Shown here piece by piece: positions 1 to 7,485 of a DNA stretch of 22,951 nucleotides. The position numbers and the translations under genes were made by a program. The DNA lies in contig DBME01000433.1 in assembly GCA_002298155.1 (NCBI GenBank), positions 1 to 22,951 of the forward strand, written 5' to 3'. Origin of the DNA: Holophagaceae bacterium UBA706. Its GTDB lineage: Bacteria > Acidobacteriota > Holophagae > Holophagales > Holophagaceae. Each line of letters begins with the position of its first letter. Within the stretch, counting starts at the first letter, position 1. The notes under the pieces were generated by a model that saw only the letters and a list, made by a program, of their open reading frames with translations, did no database searches and was not told where the DNA came from.

Positions 1-140
1 TTCCTCGGCGATCCTCGGCTTCTCGGTATCCTCGGCGATAGGCCTTTTCCTCCCTTTTCGGCGCAAAGAACTCCTGCGCTGCTCGCACGATGAAAAAGCC
101 TATCGCCGAGGTTGCCGAGGAACCGAGGTTCGCCGAGAAA
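1..140. repeat. Long imperfect inverted repeat (type A)
   Basis: The left arm (1-50) and right arm (91-140) align as reverse complements without gaps, with about 41 of 50 positions paired, around a 40-nt loop. Each arm is itself built of a short tandem unit like TCCTCGGCGA. The layout matches the repeat at 10431-10569, where the unit is CTCCGCGA instead. It lies just downstream of the S53 gene and encodes no evident protein. It may be a dispersed intergenic repeat able to form a large hairpin. It may extend left of the window. Confidence 0.8.
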
Positions 141-156
141 AGCTGACTTTCGTCAG
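138..156 (-). terminator. Intrinsic terminator of the S53 protease gene
   Basis: Reading the minus strand just after the TGA at 162-164, CTGAC-GAAA-GTCAG forms a 5-bp stem closed by a GNRA tetraloop, followed by CTTTT. The stem is short, so it may be weak. The T-tract overlaps the last bases of the inverted repeat. Confidence 0.55.
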
Positions 157-161
157 TTCCT

Positions 162-1388
162 TCAGAAGGAGGTCGGTCCCACGGGGGCGCCCACGCCGGT
201 GGCGTAGTCCCAGCCGGCCTTGGCGGCGTTGCCGTTGCTGCCGGTGGTGATGTCCCGGAAATAGGTGGTGGGACCGCTGGTGAAGCGCGCGTAGAGGGAG
301 GCCAGGAAGGCCGAGGTGTTGGTGTAGGGGGTGCCGGTGGGGTAGGCGGTGTTCACCATGCCCGCGACGCAGGGGGCCGCCAGGCTCGTGCCGCCGAAGA
401 CCATCCAGCCCTTGTAGCCCCGGTAGGCGGTGCTGTCGTAGACGGCGCAGCCCGTGTTGGGGTCCGCGTCCGCGGAGATGTCGGGCACGCCGCGGCGGGC
501 GCCGGTGACGCCGGCGATGCCGGACTGCCAGGAGGGCTTGGCGATGTAGGCGCTGTTCCCGCCGCCGCCGCTGCTCCAGGCGGATTCGGTGGTGATGGTG
601 TAGCCGCCGGAGGTCGTGGCGACGCTGGTGCCGCCGACGGCGACCACGTACTGGGAGCAGGACGGGTAGATGACGACCCCGCCCGTGTCGCCCGAGGACG
701 CGAAGAAGAGGGGGCCCGCGGCGGTGGGCTGGAAGTGGCTGTCGTTGGCGGCTTCCGTGGAGGTCTCGCTGCCGCCCCAGCTCATGCTCACCTGCTTGAC
801 GCCGGCGATCCTGGCGGCCACGTCCACGGCGGCATACATGTCGGCGAAGGAGGCGGAGTTGGCTTCCACCAGGACGATCTTGGCCTTGGGCGCCATGGCG
901 TGGGCCCACTCGATGTCCAGGGCCGCCTCCTGGTTCCAGCCGGCATTGACCTTGGGCGCCTTGCCCCCGGCATAGACCACCTGGAAGACGGTGTTGGTGG
1001 CCGCGGTCACGTTCGTGGAGGTTTCGATGGGCAGGCCGAAATAGGCGGCATAGACATTGAAGTCGTTGAGGGCCGTGGCGTAGTGGTAGGCGTCCACGAT
1101 GGCGATGACGCCGCCGCCGCCCGAGGTGGCGGAGGCGGGCACGCCGTAGAAGGCCCACAGCTGGGCCGGGGTCATGCCGCCGGAGGGTCCGAGACCGCCC
1201 GCGGGCTCCAGCAGCATCTTGTGGTTGGTGTGGACCCGGTGGCCCACATCACCCGGATGCTCGATGCTGGTGTCGGGGATCAGGAACTTGCCCGAGATGC
1301 GGGCCTCCGATTCCTGGGCGGCGGCGGGCAGGGCGGCCGCGAGCAGGAGGGCGGCCATAGTCAGCGGGGCGGTGAACCAGCACTTCAT
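162..1388 (-). CDS. Secreted sedolisin-family (S53) serine-carboxyl peptidase
   Basis: This is a 408-residue secreted endopeptidase of the sedolisin/kumamolisin family, which cleaves proteins with a Ser-Glu-Asp triad. A signal peptide covers about residues 1-24 (hydrophobic core, then PAAAQ). The catalytic Glu and Asp are in NQEAALDIEW (E154, D158), the oxyanion Asp is in SSGDTGG (D234), and the nucleophile is in GGTSLAAP (S335). The C-terminal calcium site is recognisable from 379 (DITTGSNG, then GWDYATGVGAP). The usual N-terminal activation domain of some 150-180 residues is missing: only about 45 residues separate the signal peptide from the start of the catalytic domain (MTPAQLWAFYGVP). 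The start has a strong GGAGGT ribosome site 4 nt upstream. The leader carries two hairpins with T-tracts. It follows another secreted protease gene on the same strand. Confidence 0.92.
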   Translation of the reverse strand: MKCWFTAPLTMAALLLAAALPAAAQESEARISGKFLIPDTSIEHPGDVGHRVHTNHKMLLEPAGGLGPSGGMTPAQLWAFYGVPASATSGGGGVIAIVDAYHYATALNDFNVYAAYFGLPIETSTNVTAATNTVFQVVYAGGKAPKVNAGWNQEAALDIEWAHAMAPKAKIVLVEANSASFADMYAAVDVAARIAGVKQVSMSWGGSETSTEAANDSHFQPTAAGPLFFASSGDTGGVVIYPSCSQYVVAVGGTSVATTSGGYTITTESAWSSGGGGNSAYIAKPSWQSGIAGVTGARRGVPDISADADPNTGCAVYDSTAYRGYKGWMVFGGTSLAAPCVAGMVNTAYPTGTPYTNTSAFLASLYARFTSGPTTYFRDITTGSNGNAAKAGWDYATGVGAPVGPTSF

Positions 1389-1409
1389 GAGACCTCCGGG
1401 GACAGGTAC

Positions 1410-1434
1410 AAAAAAGCCGACGCGGAATGCGTCG
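1410..1434 (-). terminator. Intrinsic terminator in the S53 leader
   Basis: On the minus strand a perfect 6-bp stem, CGACGC/GCGTCG (1418-1423 with 1429-1434) and a 5-nt loop, is followed by GC and six T (1415-1410). It ends only about 20 nt before the S53 start codon at 1388. A promoter could hardly fit between it and the ribosome site, so any S53 transcript probably passes through it. It may therefore be an attenuator. Confidence 0.7.
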
Positions 1435-1456
1435 CTGGTTGACGGGCGGATATTTC

Positions 1457-1482
1457 AAAAGCCCAATATCCATGGGCTTTTT
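1457..1482 (-). terminator. Terminator downstream of the M6-like gene, possibly bidirectional
   Basis: A perfect 9-bp stem, AAAAGCCCA (1457-1465) with TGGGCTTTT (1473-1481), surrounds a 7-nt loop, so both strands end in a T-tract. It lies about 95 nt beyond the stop of the M6-like gene and upstream of the S53 gene. A competing 7-bp pairing, GGATATT (1448-1454) with AATATCC (1465-1471), uses part of its loop and would exclude the full stem. Confidence 0.75.
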
Positions 1483-1574
1483 CTGGGGTGGTGCATCCGT
1501 ACGACAAAGCTAACGGCTGTCCCGGCGGACGCAAGTGGTTTTCCCAACAATTTAATTGATATCTCTAGGTCTTT

Positions 1575-3062
1575 TTAGCGTTTGCCCTGGACCGGAGCGC
1601 TCAATTTGACCCGGATCTTCATCCGCCCGGAGCCATCCACATCCAGCACCTCCCAGCTCAGGGGACCGTCCTTGCCCGCCGGAATCTCGCCGGTGCCCAT
1701 GTTGAAGGCCGCGTCGTCCAGCTGCCAGCGCCCGCCGGGGTAGCGGGGACGGGGCGGTTCCGGGGTGCCGGGGTGGGCGTCGATGACCCGTACGGGACCC
1801 CGGGGCTCGCCCCGGGTGAGCAGGGACGGCGTAACCCGGGCCACGACGAGGCCCTCGAAACCAGGTCCCCAGCGGTTGCCCATGCGGCCCCGGTCGGAGC
1901 CCAGGGGGCGGCGGACCTCCAGGTCCCAGAACCGGCCCCGCGCCCGGGGGTCGGCGATGACCAGCCGCTGCGGGTTGGTCCGGGGCGCCCGTTCCAGGGG
2001 ATCCAGCCACCCTTCCCAGGCGCCCTTGACCGTCAGGGTCCGCACCGTGGCCCGGAAGGCCCCGTGGTACCAGAGCTCGGACCGCACCCACCCCATGGGC
2101 TGGGACGGGCTGTGGGCGGTGTCCTCCTGCCAGGGGCCCTGGTCCGGGTGGTAGGCGTCGGTGCCCCGGAAGAGGCCGGCGTCCATGATGTCCCACTGGC
2201 CGGCGGTGAGGGGGTGCTTGGCGTCCAGGTAGAGGTCGTCCACGCGGTTCTCGCCCTGGGCGTGGAGGGATTCGTGGACGATGAAGCCCAGGGGCGTCTC
2301 GTCCGTGAAGAACACCGCGGGCCACTGGACGTATTCGTCCCAGGGCAGCGGTTCCAGGAGGCAGATGGCGGTGAGGTCCTCGCCACCCTGGGTCACGGTG
2401 CCCGGGATGCCCGGCGCCACGATCCACAGGTGGTCGGGCTTGCCGTCGGGGACCAGGGCCCCGGTGGCATTGTCCACGGCGTCGAAGGGCCGAAGGTCCA
2501 TGCCCTTGATGTGCTCCAGCACCCAGCGCACGATGGCGCCGCGCTGGGCGTCGCGCCGGGGGGCGGGATGGTCGGCGTCCGCCAGGTGCACCAGGGCGCC
2601 CTCCTCCAGTTCCAGGCTGCCCTTGGAGACCTCATAGAAGTAGTTGGCGGCGCTGGCTTCGCCGGGCCGGCGGCCGAAGAGGACGGACCGCAGTTCGGCA
2701 TCGGTGCGCAGGGGCTTCTGGTCGGGCCAGTCGAGCCGGACCACCAGGACGCGCTCCTTGCGGTAGGCCGGGGCGGGGGCCAGCACCACCGGGGCGCCCA
2801 GTTCACCCAAAGGGACCAGGTCCCGCTGGAAACCCGGCTTCTCCACGACCACCGCGTCGTCCCCGGGGTCCAGTTCCAGGGTGAAGACCCCCTGGGCGTC
2901 CGTGAAGGCCAGGGGCGGCAGGCCCCCGGGCCGGACCCGGGTCATGCGGTCGGGGTGGACCCGGACCCCCTCCAGGGGCCGGGAACCGTCGGTGACGCGG
3001 CCGGAGACGCTCCCGGCCAGGACCGGAAGGCAGAGGAGGAGGGATGACACAAGACGAACCAT
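1575..3062 (-). CDS. Secreted M6-like zinc metalloprotease with N-terminal regulatory-like beta domain
   Basis: This 495-residue exported protein is probably a zinc endopeptidase related to the immune inhibitor A (M6) group. A signal peptide covers about residues 1-18. A carboxypeptidase-regulatory-like beta-sandwich (about 18-95) follows, with the pattern SGRVTDG, PLEGVRV, TDAQGVF, VEKPGF. The catalytic region has the HExxH zinc motif as HESLH (263-267), then DDLYLD and the Met-turn-like WDIMDAG (290-296). This order is typical of M6 enzymes, which more often read HExxHxxGxxDLYD. The C-terminal third has no recognised domain. The gene is followed by a terminator at 1457-1482 and lies upstream of the S53 gene on the same strand, so the pair looks like an extracellular protein-degradation unit. 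It is divergent from lepA, 63 bp away. The family level is less certain than protease function. Confidence 0.82.
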   Translation of the reverse strand: MVRLVSSLLLCLPVLAGSVSGRVTDGSRPLEGVRVHPDRMTRVRPGGLPPLAFTDAQGVFTLELDPGDDAVVVEKPGFQRDLVPLGELGAPVVLAPAPAYRKERVLVVRLDWPDQKPLRTDAELRSVLFGRRPGEASAANYFYEVSKGSLELEEGALVHLADADHPAPRRDAQRGAIVRWVLEHIKGMDLRPFDAVDNATGALVPDGKPDHLWIVAPGIPGTVTQGGEDLTAICLLEPLPWDEYVQWPAVFFTDETPLGFIVHESLHAQGENRVDDLYLDAKHPLTAGQWDIMDAGLFRGTDAYHPDQGPWQEDTAHSPSQPMGWVRSELWYHGAFRATVRTLTVKGAWEGWLDPLERAPRTNPQRLVIADPRARGRFWDLEVRRPLGSDRGRMGNRWGPGFEGLVVARVTPSLLTRGEPRGPVRVIDAHPGTPEPPRPRYPGGRWQLDDAAFNMGTGEIPAGKDGPLSWEVLDVDGSGRMKIRVKLSAPVQGKR

Positions 3063-3125
3063 GGTTTAAACGATACAATGGACGGTTCTAGGAAACTCCC
3101 GCACGGAAACTGAAAAAGGCCAACC

Positions 3126-4943
3126 TTGACCGACTCCAACCTCATCCGCAATTTCTCGATCATCGCCCACATCGACCACGGCAAGTCCACGCTGGCGGAC
3201 CGCCTCCTGGAGCTGACGAACACCATCGCCCGGCGGGACATGCAGGCCCAGATCCTGGACGACATGGACCTGGAGCGCGAGCGGGGCATCACCATCAAGG
3301 CCCACGCCGTCACCCTCAAATACCCCGCCATGGACGGCAAGACATACACCCTCAACCTCATCGACACCCCCGGGCACGTGGACTTCACCTACGAGGTGAG
3401 CCGGAGCCTGGCGGCCTGCGAGGGGGCCATCCTGGTGGTGGACTCCACCCAGGGCGTGGAGGCCCAGACCCTGGCCAACACCTACCTGGCCCTGGAGAAC
3501 GACCTGGAGGTCTTCCCCGTCCTCAACAAGACCGACCTGCCCAGCTCGGAGCCCGAGCGGGTGCTGGAGGAGATCAACACCGTCATCGGGCTGGTGGACA
3601 CCGCCCATGCCGTGAACGTCTCCGCCAAGACCGGCGAGAACTGCCTCCAGGTGCTGGAGCGCGTCGTGCAGTGCGTGCCGCCCCCCAAGGGCGACCCCAA
3701 GGCCCCCCTCCAGGCCCTGGTTTTCGACTGCCACTACGACCAGTACCGGGGCGTGGTGTGCCTGATCCGCATCGTCAACGGCACCCTCAAGGCGGGCGAG
3801 ACCATGCACTTCATGGCCACCGGCAGCGACCACCGGGTGGACGAGGTGGGCGTGTTCAGCCCCAAGATGACCAAGGTCGACGAGCTCAGCGTGGGCGAGG
3901 TGGGCTACGTCACCGGCAGCATCAAGACCCTGGCCGACGTCAAGGTGGGCGACACCCTGACCCACGCCCTTTCCAACACGACCCGGCCCTCCACGGAGAT
4001 GCTCAGGGGCTTCAAGGAGCTCCAGCCCGTGGTGTTCGCGGGCATCTTCCCCACCAACAGCGAGGACTACGAGAACCTGCGCGACGCCATGGACAAGCTG
4101 CGGCTCAACGACAGCTCGTTCAAGTACGAGCCCGAGACCAGCCAGGCCCTGGGCTTCGGCTTCCGCTGCGGCTTCCTGGGTCTCCTGCACATGGAGATCG
4201 TCCAGGAGCGCCTGGAGCGCGAGTTCGACCTGGACCTCATCACCACCGCCCCCTCCGTGCGCTACCACGTGTTCCTCACGGACGACACCGAGGAGGACGT
4301 GGACAACCCCTCCAGGCTGCCCCCCCTGCCCCGCATCGCCCGCATCGAGGAGCCGCTGATCGAGGCAACCATCCTCACCCGCCCGGATTTCGTGGGCGGC
4401 CTGCTCAAGCTGTGCGAGGAGCGCCGCGGCCTCCAGCAGCGCCTTGAGTACGTGGGCAAGGACCGCGTCATGCTGGTCTACGAACTGCCCCTGAACGAAG
4501 TGGTGCTGGACTTCTACGACAAGCTCAAGTCCATCTCCAAGGGCTACGCCAGCTTCGACTACCACATGAAGGGCTACCGGGAATCCGACCTGGTCAAGAT
4601 GGACATCCTCGTCAACGGCGAGGCCGTGGACGCCCTCTCCATCCTCGTGCACCGCAGCAAGAGCCAGAGCATGGGCCACGGTCTCACGGTGCGCATGAAG
4701 GAAGTCATCCCCCAGCAGATGTTCGACGTGGCCATCCAGGCCGCCATCGGCAGCAAGATCATCGCCCGGACCAACGTGAAGGCCCGGCGCAAGGACGTGC
4801 TGGCAAAGTGCTACGGCGGCGACATCAGCCGCAAGAAGAAGCTCCTGGCCAAGCAGAAGGAAGGCAAGAAGCGCATGAAGTCCATCGGCAGCGTCGACAT
4901 TCCCCAGGAGGCCTTCCTGGCCATCCTCAAGGTGGAGAACTGA
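3126..4943 (+). CDS. lepA: Elongation factor 4 (LepA), ribosomal back-translocase GTPase
   Basis: This 605-residue translational GTPase binds stalled or pretranslocation ribosomes and is thought to act in back-translocation or 30S maturation. The length is normal for LepA. The G motifs are AHIDHGKS (14-21), DTPGH (80-84), NKTD (134-137) and SAKTG. The C-terminal LepA-specific domain is present ([35 protein letters not shown]), which separates it from EF-G. The start is TTG at 3126. It gives the conserved beginning [17 protein letters not shown], and a weak AAAAAGG lies just upstream. The stop is followed after one base by the ATG of the zinc-ribbon gene, so the two are probably translated from one message. 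Confidence 0.98.
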   Translation: MTDSNLIRNFSIIAHIDHGKSTLADRLLELTNTIARRDMQAQILDDMDLERERGITIKAHAVTLKYPAMDGKTYTLNLIDTPGHVDFTYEVSRSLAACEGAILVVDSTQGVEAQTLANTYLALENDLEVFPVLNKTDLPSSEPERVLEEINTVIGLVDTAHAVNVSAKTGENCLQVLERVVQCVPPPKGDPKAPLQALVFDCHYDQYRGVVCLIRIVNGTLKAGETMHFMATGSDHRVDEVGVFSPKMTKVDELSVGEVGYVTGSIKTLADVKVGDTLTHALSNTTRPSTEMLRGFKELQPVVFAGIFPTNSEDYENLRDAMDKLRLNDSSFKYEPETSQALGFGFRCGFLGLLHMEIVQERLEREFDLDLITTAPSVRYHVFLTDDTEEDVDNPSRLPPLPRIARIEEPLIEATILTRPDFVGGLLKLCEERRGLQQRLEYVGKDRVMLVYELPLNEVVLDFYDKLKSISKGYASFDYHMKGYRESDLVKMDILVNGEAVDALSILVHRSKSQSMGHGLTVRMKEVIPQQMFDVAIQAAIGSKIIARTNVKARRKDVLAKCYGGDISRKKKLLAKQKEGKKRMKSIGSVDIPQEAFLAILKVEN

Positions 4944-4944
4944 A

Positions 4945-5190
4945 ATGGCCCAGCAGCCCTCCATGGAAATAGCCCAGCAGCCTTCCAGGAGGGACTCCAG
5001 GAGCCCCACGGGGATCATCCTCACCGGCTATGAGAAGGGCATCCTGCTCTGCCTCGTCCTGGGGATCCTGTACCTCCGCCTCTACCGGCGGAAACGGCGC
5101 CAGGAGAAAGTCTGCTCCCATTGCGGGCAGCGTAACCCTCCCCACCAGACCAACTGCAAGCAGTGCTCGGCGCCCCTGTTCCACAAATAG
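4945..5190 (+). CDS. Small single-pass membrane protein with zinc ribbon
   Basis: This 81-residue protein has one predicted transmembrane helix (about 32-47, GILLCLVLGILYL), then a basic stretch (RLYRRKRRQEK) and a four-cysteine zinc ribbon, C57-x2-C60 and C71-x2-C74. The positive residues place the ribbon in the cytoplasm. The N-terminus holds a short duplication (AQQPS at 2-6 and 10-14), reflected in a DNA repeat. Translation could start at either ATG (4945 or 4963); GGTGGAGA before 4945 favours the first. The gene starts one base after lepA, so it is likely co-expressed. The function is unknown. The fold suggests a sensor or adaptor rather than an enzyme. Confidence 0.8.
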   Translation: MAQQPSMEIAQQPSRRDSRSPTGIILTGYEKGILLCLVLGILYLRLYRRKRRQEKVCSHCGQRNPPHQTNCKQCSAPLFHK

Positions 5191-5198
5191 GCGGGGAT

Positions 5199-5233
5199 CC
5201 GGTCCCGAAATAGCGGCTATCATCGGGGACCGG
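5199..5233 (+). promoter_or_regulatory. Hairpin just upstream of the receiver-HATPase gene
   Basis: CCGGTCCCGA (5199-5208) pairs with TCGGGGACCGG (5223-5233) with one bulged base. An inner ATAG-CGG-CTAT stem-loop (5210-5220) sits inside. It starts 8 nt after the zinc-ribbon stop and ends 8 nt before the next ATG. There is no T-tract, so it is not a clear terminator. It would sequester the G-rich region that could serve as ribosome site. The role is inferred. Confidence 0.45.
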
Positions 5234-5241
5234 GTGGCCCC

Positions 5242-6132
5242 ATGAGCAAAATCCGAGTCCTGGTCGCCGACGACGACCCTGCGAGCCTGGCCCTCCTGGT
5301 GCGGGTGCTGGGAAGAGCGGGCATGGAGACGGTCGCGGCCGAGGACGGGGCCGAGGTCCTGGCCAACCTCAAGAAGAGCCCCGAGTCCTTCGACGTGCTC
5401 CTCATGGACCTGGTGATGCCCCGCATGAACGGGTTCCAGGTGCTGCGCCGGCTCAAGTCCCATGCCCAGCTCAGGCACATCCCCGTCATCCTCCAGACCG
5501 CCTCCAACGACCCCGAGGACATCCAGCGGGGCATGGAGGCCGGTGCCTACTACTACCTCACCAAGCCCTTCACCCAGCGCGTGGTGGTCGGCATCGTCAA
5601 GACCGCCGCCCAGGACATCGCCCGCATCCGGGTCCTCCACGCGGAGGTGGAGCGCTCCGAAACCCCGCTCTCCATGATGACCGGCGGGACGTTCCGGTTC
5701 CGGACCCTCATGGAGTGCCACGAACTCACCAACCACCTGGCCAAGGTGTGCCCCGACCCGGCCCGCATCGTGACGGGCCTGTCGGAGCTCCTCATCAACG
5801 CCCTGGAGCACGGCAACCTGGGCATCTCCTACAAGGAGAAGGGGGAACTGCTTGAGCGCAACGGCTGGCGGGCCGAAATCGCCCGGCGCCAGGCCCTGCC
5901 CGAGAACCGGGACAAGTGGGTGGAGGTGGAGTTCGCCCGTCTGGATGACCGCCTACGCTTCGAGGTGCGGGACCAGGGGGAGGGCTTCGACTGGCAGGCC
6001 TACGTGGTGCCCAACCCCGCGCGGCTCTTCGACAACCACGGCCGGGGGATCTTCATGGCGAAGATGGACAGCTTCGACCACCTGGAATACCGGGGGCGGG
6101 GCAACCATGTCATGGCCGAGGTCATGCTCTGA
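5242..6132 (+). CDS. Receiver domain fused to RsbW-like HATPase domain
   Basis: This 296-residue cytoplasmic signalling protein begins with a CheY-like receiver (about 3-120): acidic pair D10/D11, phospho-acceptor D56 in LLMDLVMPRMNG, and conserved K108 in LTKPF. It ends with a GHKL ATPase domain (about 150-296): N-box ELLINALEHGN (N186), G1 box DQGEGFD (244-250) and G2 box HGRGIFM (266-272). No HisKA or DHp phospho-accepting helix pair lies between them. The ATPase part therefore resembles anti-sigma/serine-kinase (RsbW, SpoIIAB) domains more than a sensor kinase. A partner histidine kinase and an anti-sigma antagonist would be expected elsewhere; none is next to it. It is on the same strand as lepA and the zinc-ribbon gene. 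The architecture is clear, the pathway is not. Confidence 0.88.
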   Translation: MSKIRVLVADDDPASLALLVRVLGRAGMETVAAEDGAEVLANLKKSPESFDVLLMDLVMPRMNGFQVLRRLKSHAQLRHIPVILQTASNDPEDIQRGMEAGAYYYLTKPFTQRVVVGIVKTAAQDIARIRVLHAEVERSETPLSMMTGGTFRFRTLMECHELTNHLAKVCPDPARIVTGLSELLINALEHGNLGISYKEKGELLERNGWRAEIARRQALPENRDKWVEVEFARLDDRLRFEVRDQGEGFDWQAYVVPNPARLFDNHGRGIFMAKMDSFDHLEYRGRGNHVMAEVML

Positions 6133-6145
6133 CGGCCTGAAACAC

Positions 6146-7435
6146 ATGACCATGAAGCGCCTCGCCCCCTCCCTGCTCATCGCCAGCCTCCTGGCCGCCC
6201 AGGCGCCCCAGGCGCCCGTCCTGGCGGGGCACCCGGTGCGCTTCGACGCCCAGCGGCGCATCGTGCCCTGGACCTCCTGGAACGCCGCCCTGGACCGGGA
6301 AATGGCCTTCTACGCCACCTGCCCCTCGGACCACGGCTACCCCCGCTTCGCCACCGTCACCTTCCTGGACGGCGCCTGGGAGCCCATGCCCGAGCGCACG
6401 GACTCCATCCCGGCCACCCAGAACGGCATGGGCATCCTGTCCTACCTGAAGTACCACGAGCTGCGGGGCCGCAGGAACCCCCGGACGCTGTCCATGGCCC
6501 GGGCCATGGGGGACTACCTCCTGAAGGAGGCCCTCACCCCGGATGCCGGCGCGTGGCCGCGCTTCGTGCGCTCCACCGGCCACCGGGGCCGGTTCCCCCA
6601 GCCCCCGGACGCCGGTTCCCAGAACGACCGCCCCTACGAGATCCAGCCCGACAAGGGCGGCATCGCAGGCTACGCGCTGGTGCTCCTGGCGGAGGCGGTG
6701 GGCGACCCCCGATACTTCAAGGCCGCGGTGCACCTGGCCACGGTCCTGGCCCGCCACCAGCGGCCCGGGGACGCCACCACGTCCCCCTTTCCCTTCCGCG
6801 TGGACTACCGCACCGGCGAGGCCCGGGGTCCCGTGTCCGGGAACATGACTTACATCCTGCGGCTCTACGACGCCCTGGTGACTCGGGGCCACGGCGAGTT
6901 CGCCGCCCCCCGCGCGGCGCTGTGGGCCTGGATCCGGGACTACCAGATCCCCAGCGCCGCCGCCGACGGGGCCCTCTTCGCCCAGTTCTTCGAAGACCAC
7001 GACACGCCCACGAACCGCACCGCCTGGGCTCCGCTCAACCTGGCCCGCTACCTCCTGGAACGCCGCGAAGCCCTGGATCCCGACTGGCTCGCCCACAGCA
7101 GGACCCTGGTCGACTTCACCCGCCGGACCTTCACCCACACCGAGCTGGGAATCACGGTGTGCCACGAGCAGGACGAGGACCGCCAGGCCTGGGGCGGCGT
7201 CAATTCCACCTACGGCGCCGTCCTGGCCCTCTACGCCAAGGCCAGCGGTTCCCCCGCCCTCGCCCAGGAGGCCCGGGCCGCCCTGGACTATGCCCTGTAC
7301 GCCATCGACCCGGAGGGCCGGCCCCGGGACCTGCCGACGTCTGAACGACTGGGCGGTTGGCAGGAGGACGCCCACACCGATGTGGTGCACAACGTCGTGG
7401 ACGCCCTGCGGGCCTACCCCGAATGGGGCGAGTGA
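6146..7435 (+). CDS. Predicted secreted protein, possible alpha/alpha-barrel glycosidase-like fold
   Basis: I do not recognise a specific family. The protein has 429 residues from the first ATG (6146), or 427 from the ATG at 6152, which lacks the leading MT. The start KRLAPSLLIASLLAAQAPQAP looks like a signal peptide. The mature part is rich in repeated helical hairpins with aromatic and acidic loops (QNGMGILSYLKYHEL, GGIAGYALVLLAEAVGD, NMTYILRLYDAL, WGGVNSTYGAVLALYAKA). This resembles (alpha/alpha)6 toroids of glycoside hydrolases, polysaccharide lyases and epimerases, but no catalytic signature was identified. A short proline-alanine repeat lies after the signal peptide. No good ribosome site is visible. 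It starts 13 nt after the receiver-HATPase gene and may be co-transcribed with it. An exported carbohydrate-active role is only a guess. Confidence 0.75.
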   Translation: MTMKRLAPSLLIASLLAAQAPQAPVLAGHPVRFDAQRRIVPWTSWNAALDREMAFYATCPSDHGYPRFATVTFLDGAWEPMPERTDSIPATQNGMGILSYLKYHELRGRRNPRTLSMARAMGDYLLKEALTPDAGAWPRFVRSTGHRGRFPQPPDAGSQNDRPYEIQPDKGGIAGYALVLLAEAVGDPRYFKAAVHLATVLARHQRPGDATTSPFPFRVDYRTGEARGPVSGNMTYILRLYDALVTRGHGEFAAPRAALWAWIRDYQIPSAAADGALFAQFFEDHDTPTNRTAWAPLNLARYLLERREALDPDWLAHSRTLVDFTRRTFTHTELGITVCHEQDEDRQAWGGVNSTYGAVLALYAKASGSPALAQEARAALDYALYAIDPEGRPRDLPTSERLGGWQEDAHTDVVHNVVDALRAYPEWGE

Positions 7436-7462
7436 TCCGGTCGGCCCCCCGATTCGACCGGA
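7436..7462. repeat. Perfect 8-bp inverted repeat upstream of dld
   Basis: TCCGGTCG (7436-7443) and CGACCGGA (7455-7462) are exact reverse complements separated by 11 nt. They begin directly after the stop codon of the secreted-protein gene. There is no T-tract. The right arm is the first part of the element shared with the lactate permease promoter, so operator use is more likely than termination. Confidence 0.6.
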
Positions 7463-7485
7463 TGCCCGCCGACTGGAACCGGTGA
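7455..7485 (+). promoter_or_regulatory. Predicted LytTR (BtsR-like) binding site of dld
   Basis: Two 8-bp direct repeats, ACCGGATG (7457-7464) and ACCGGTGA (7478-7485), are separated by exactly 13 bp. The block from 7455 to 7487 matches the minus strand 18394-18362 upstream of the lactate permease at 25 of 33 positions with no gap. LytTR regulators typically bind two short direct repeats with about this spacing. A further short match, CATCCT (7520-7525), lies 46 nt past the 20-bp core (7455-7474) here and at the permease. It leads into TATTCT (7525-7530), a possible -10. Assignment to the neighbouring regulator is inference. Confidence 0.55.

Noticed and set aside
1..140. Inverted repeat as an insertion-sequence end or CRISPR fragment
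   Set aside because: There is no transposase, no target duplication and no regular spacers. The units are contiguous and arranged as one hairpin.
3074..3079. TACAAT as -10 box of lepA
   Set aside because: It is a plausible hexamer, but the best -35 candidates are poorly matched or 24 nt away. The support is too weak to list as a promoter.
3066..5024. 652-codon minus-strand frame opposite lepA
   Set aside because: It is an antisense shadow of a certain gene in very GC-rich DNA. The translation is rich in His, Gly, Val and Leu without domains or a ribosome site.
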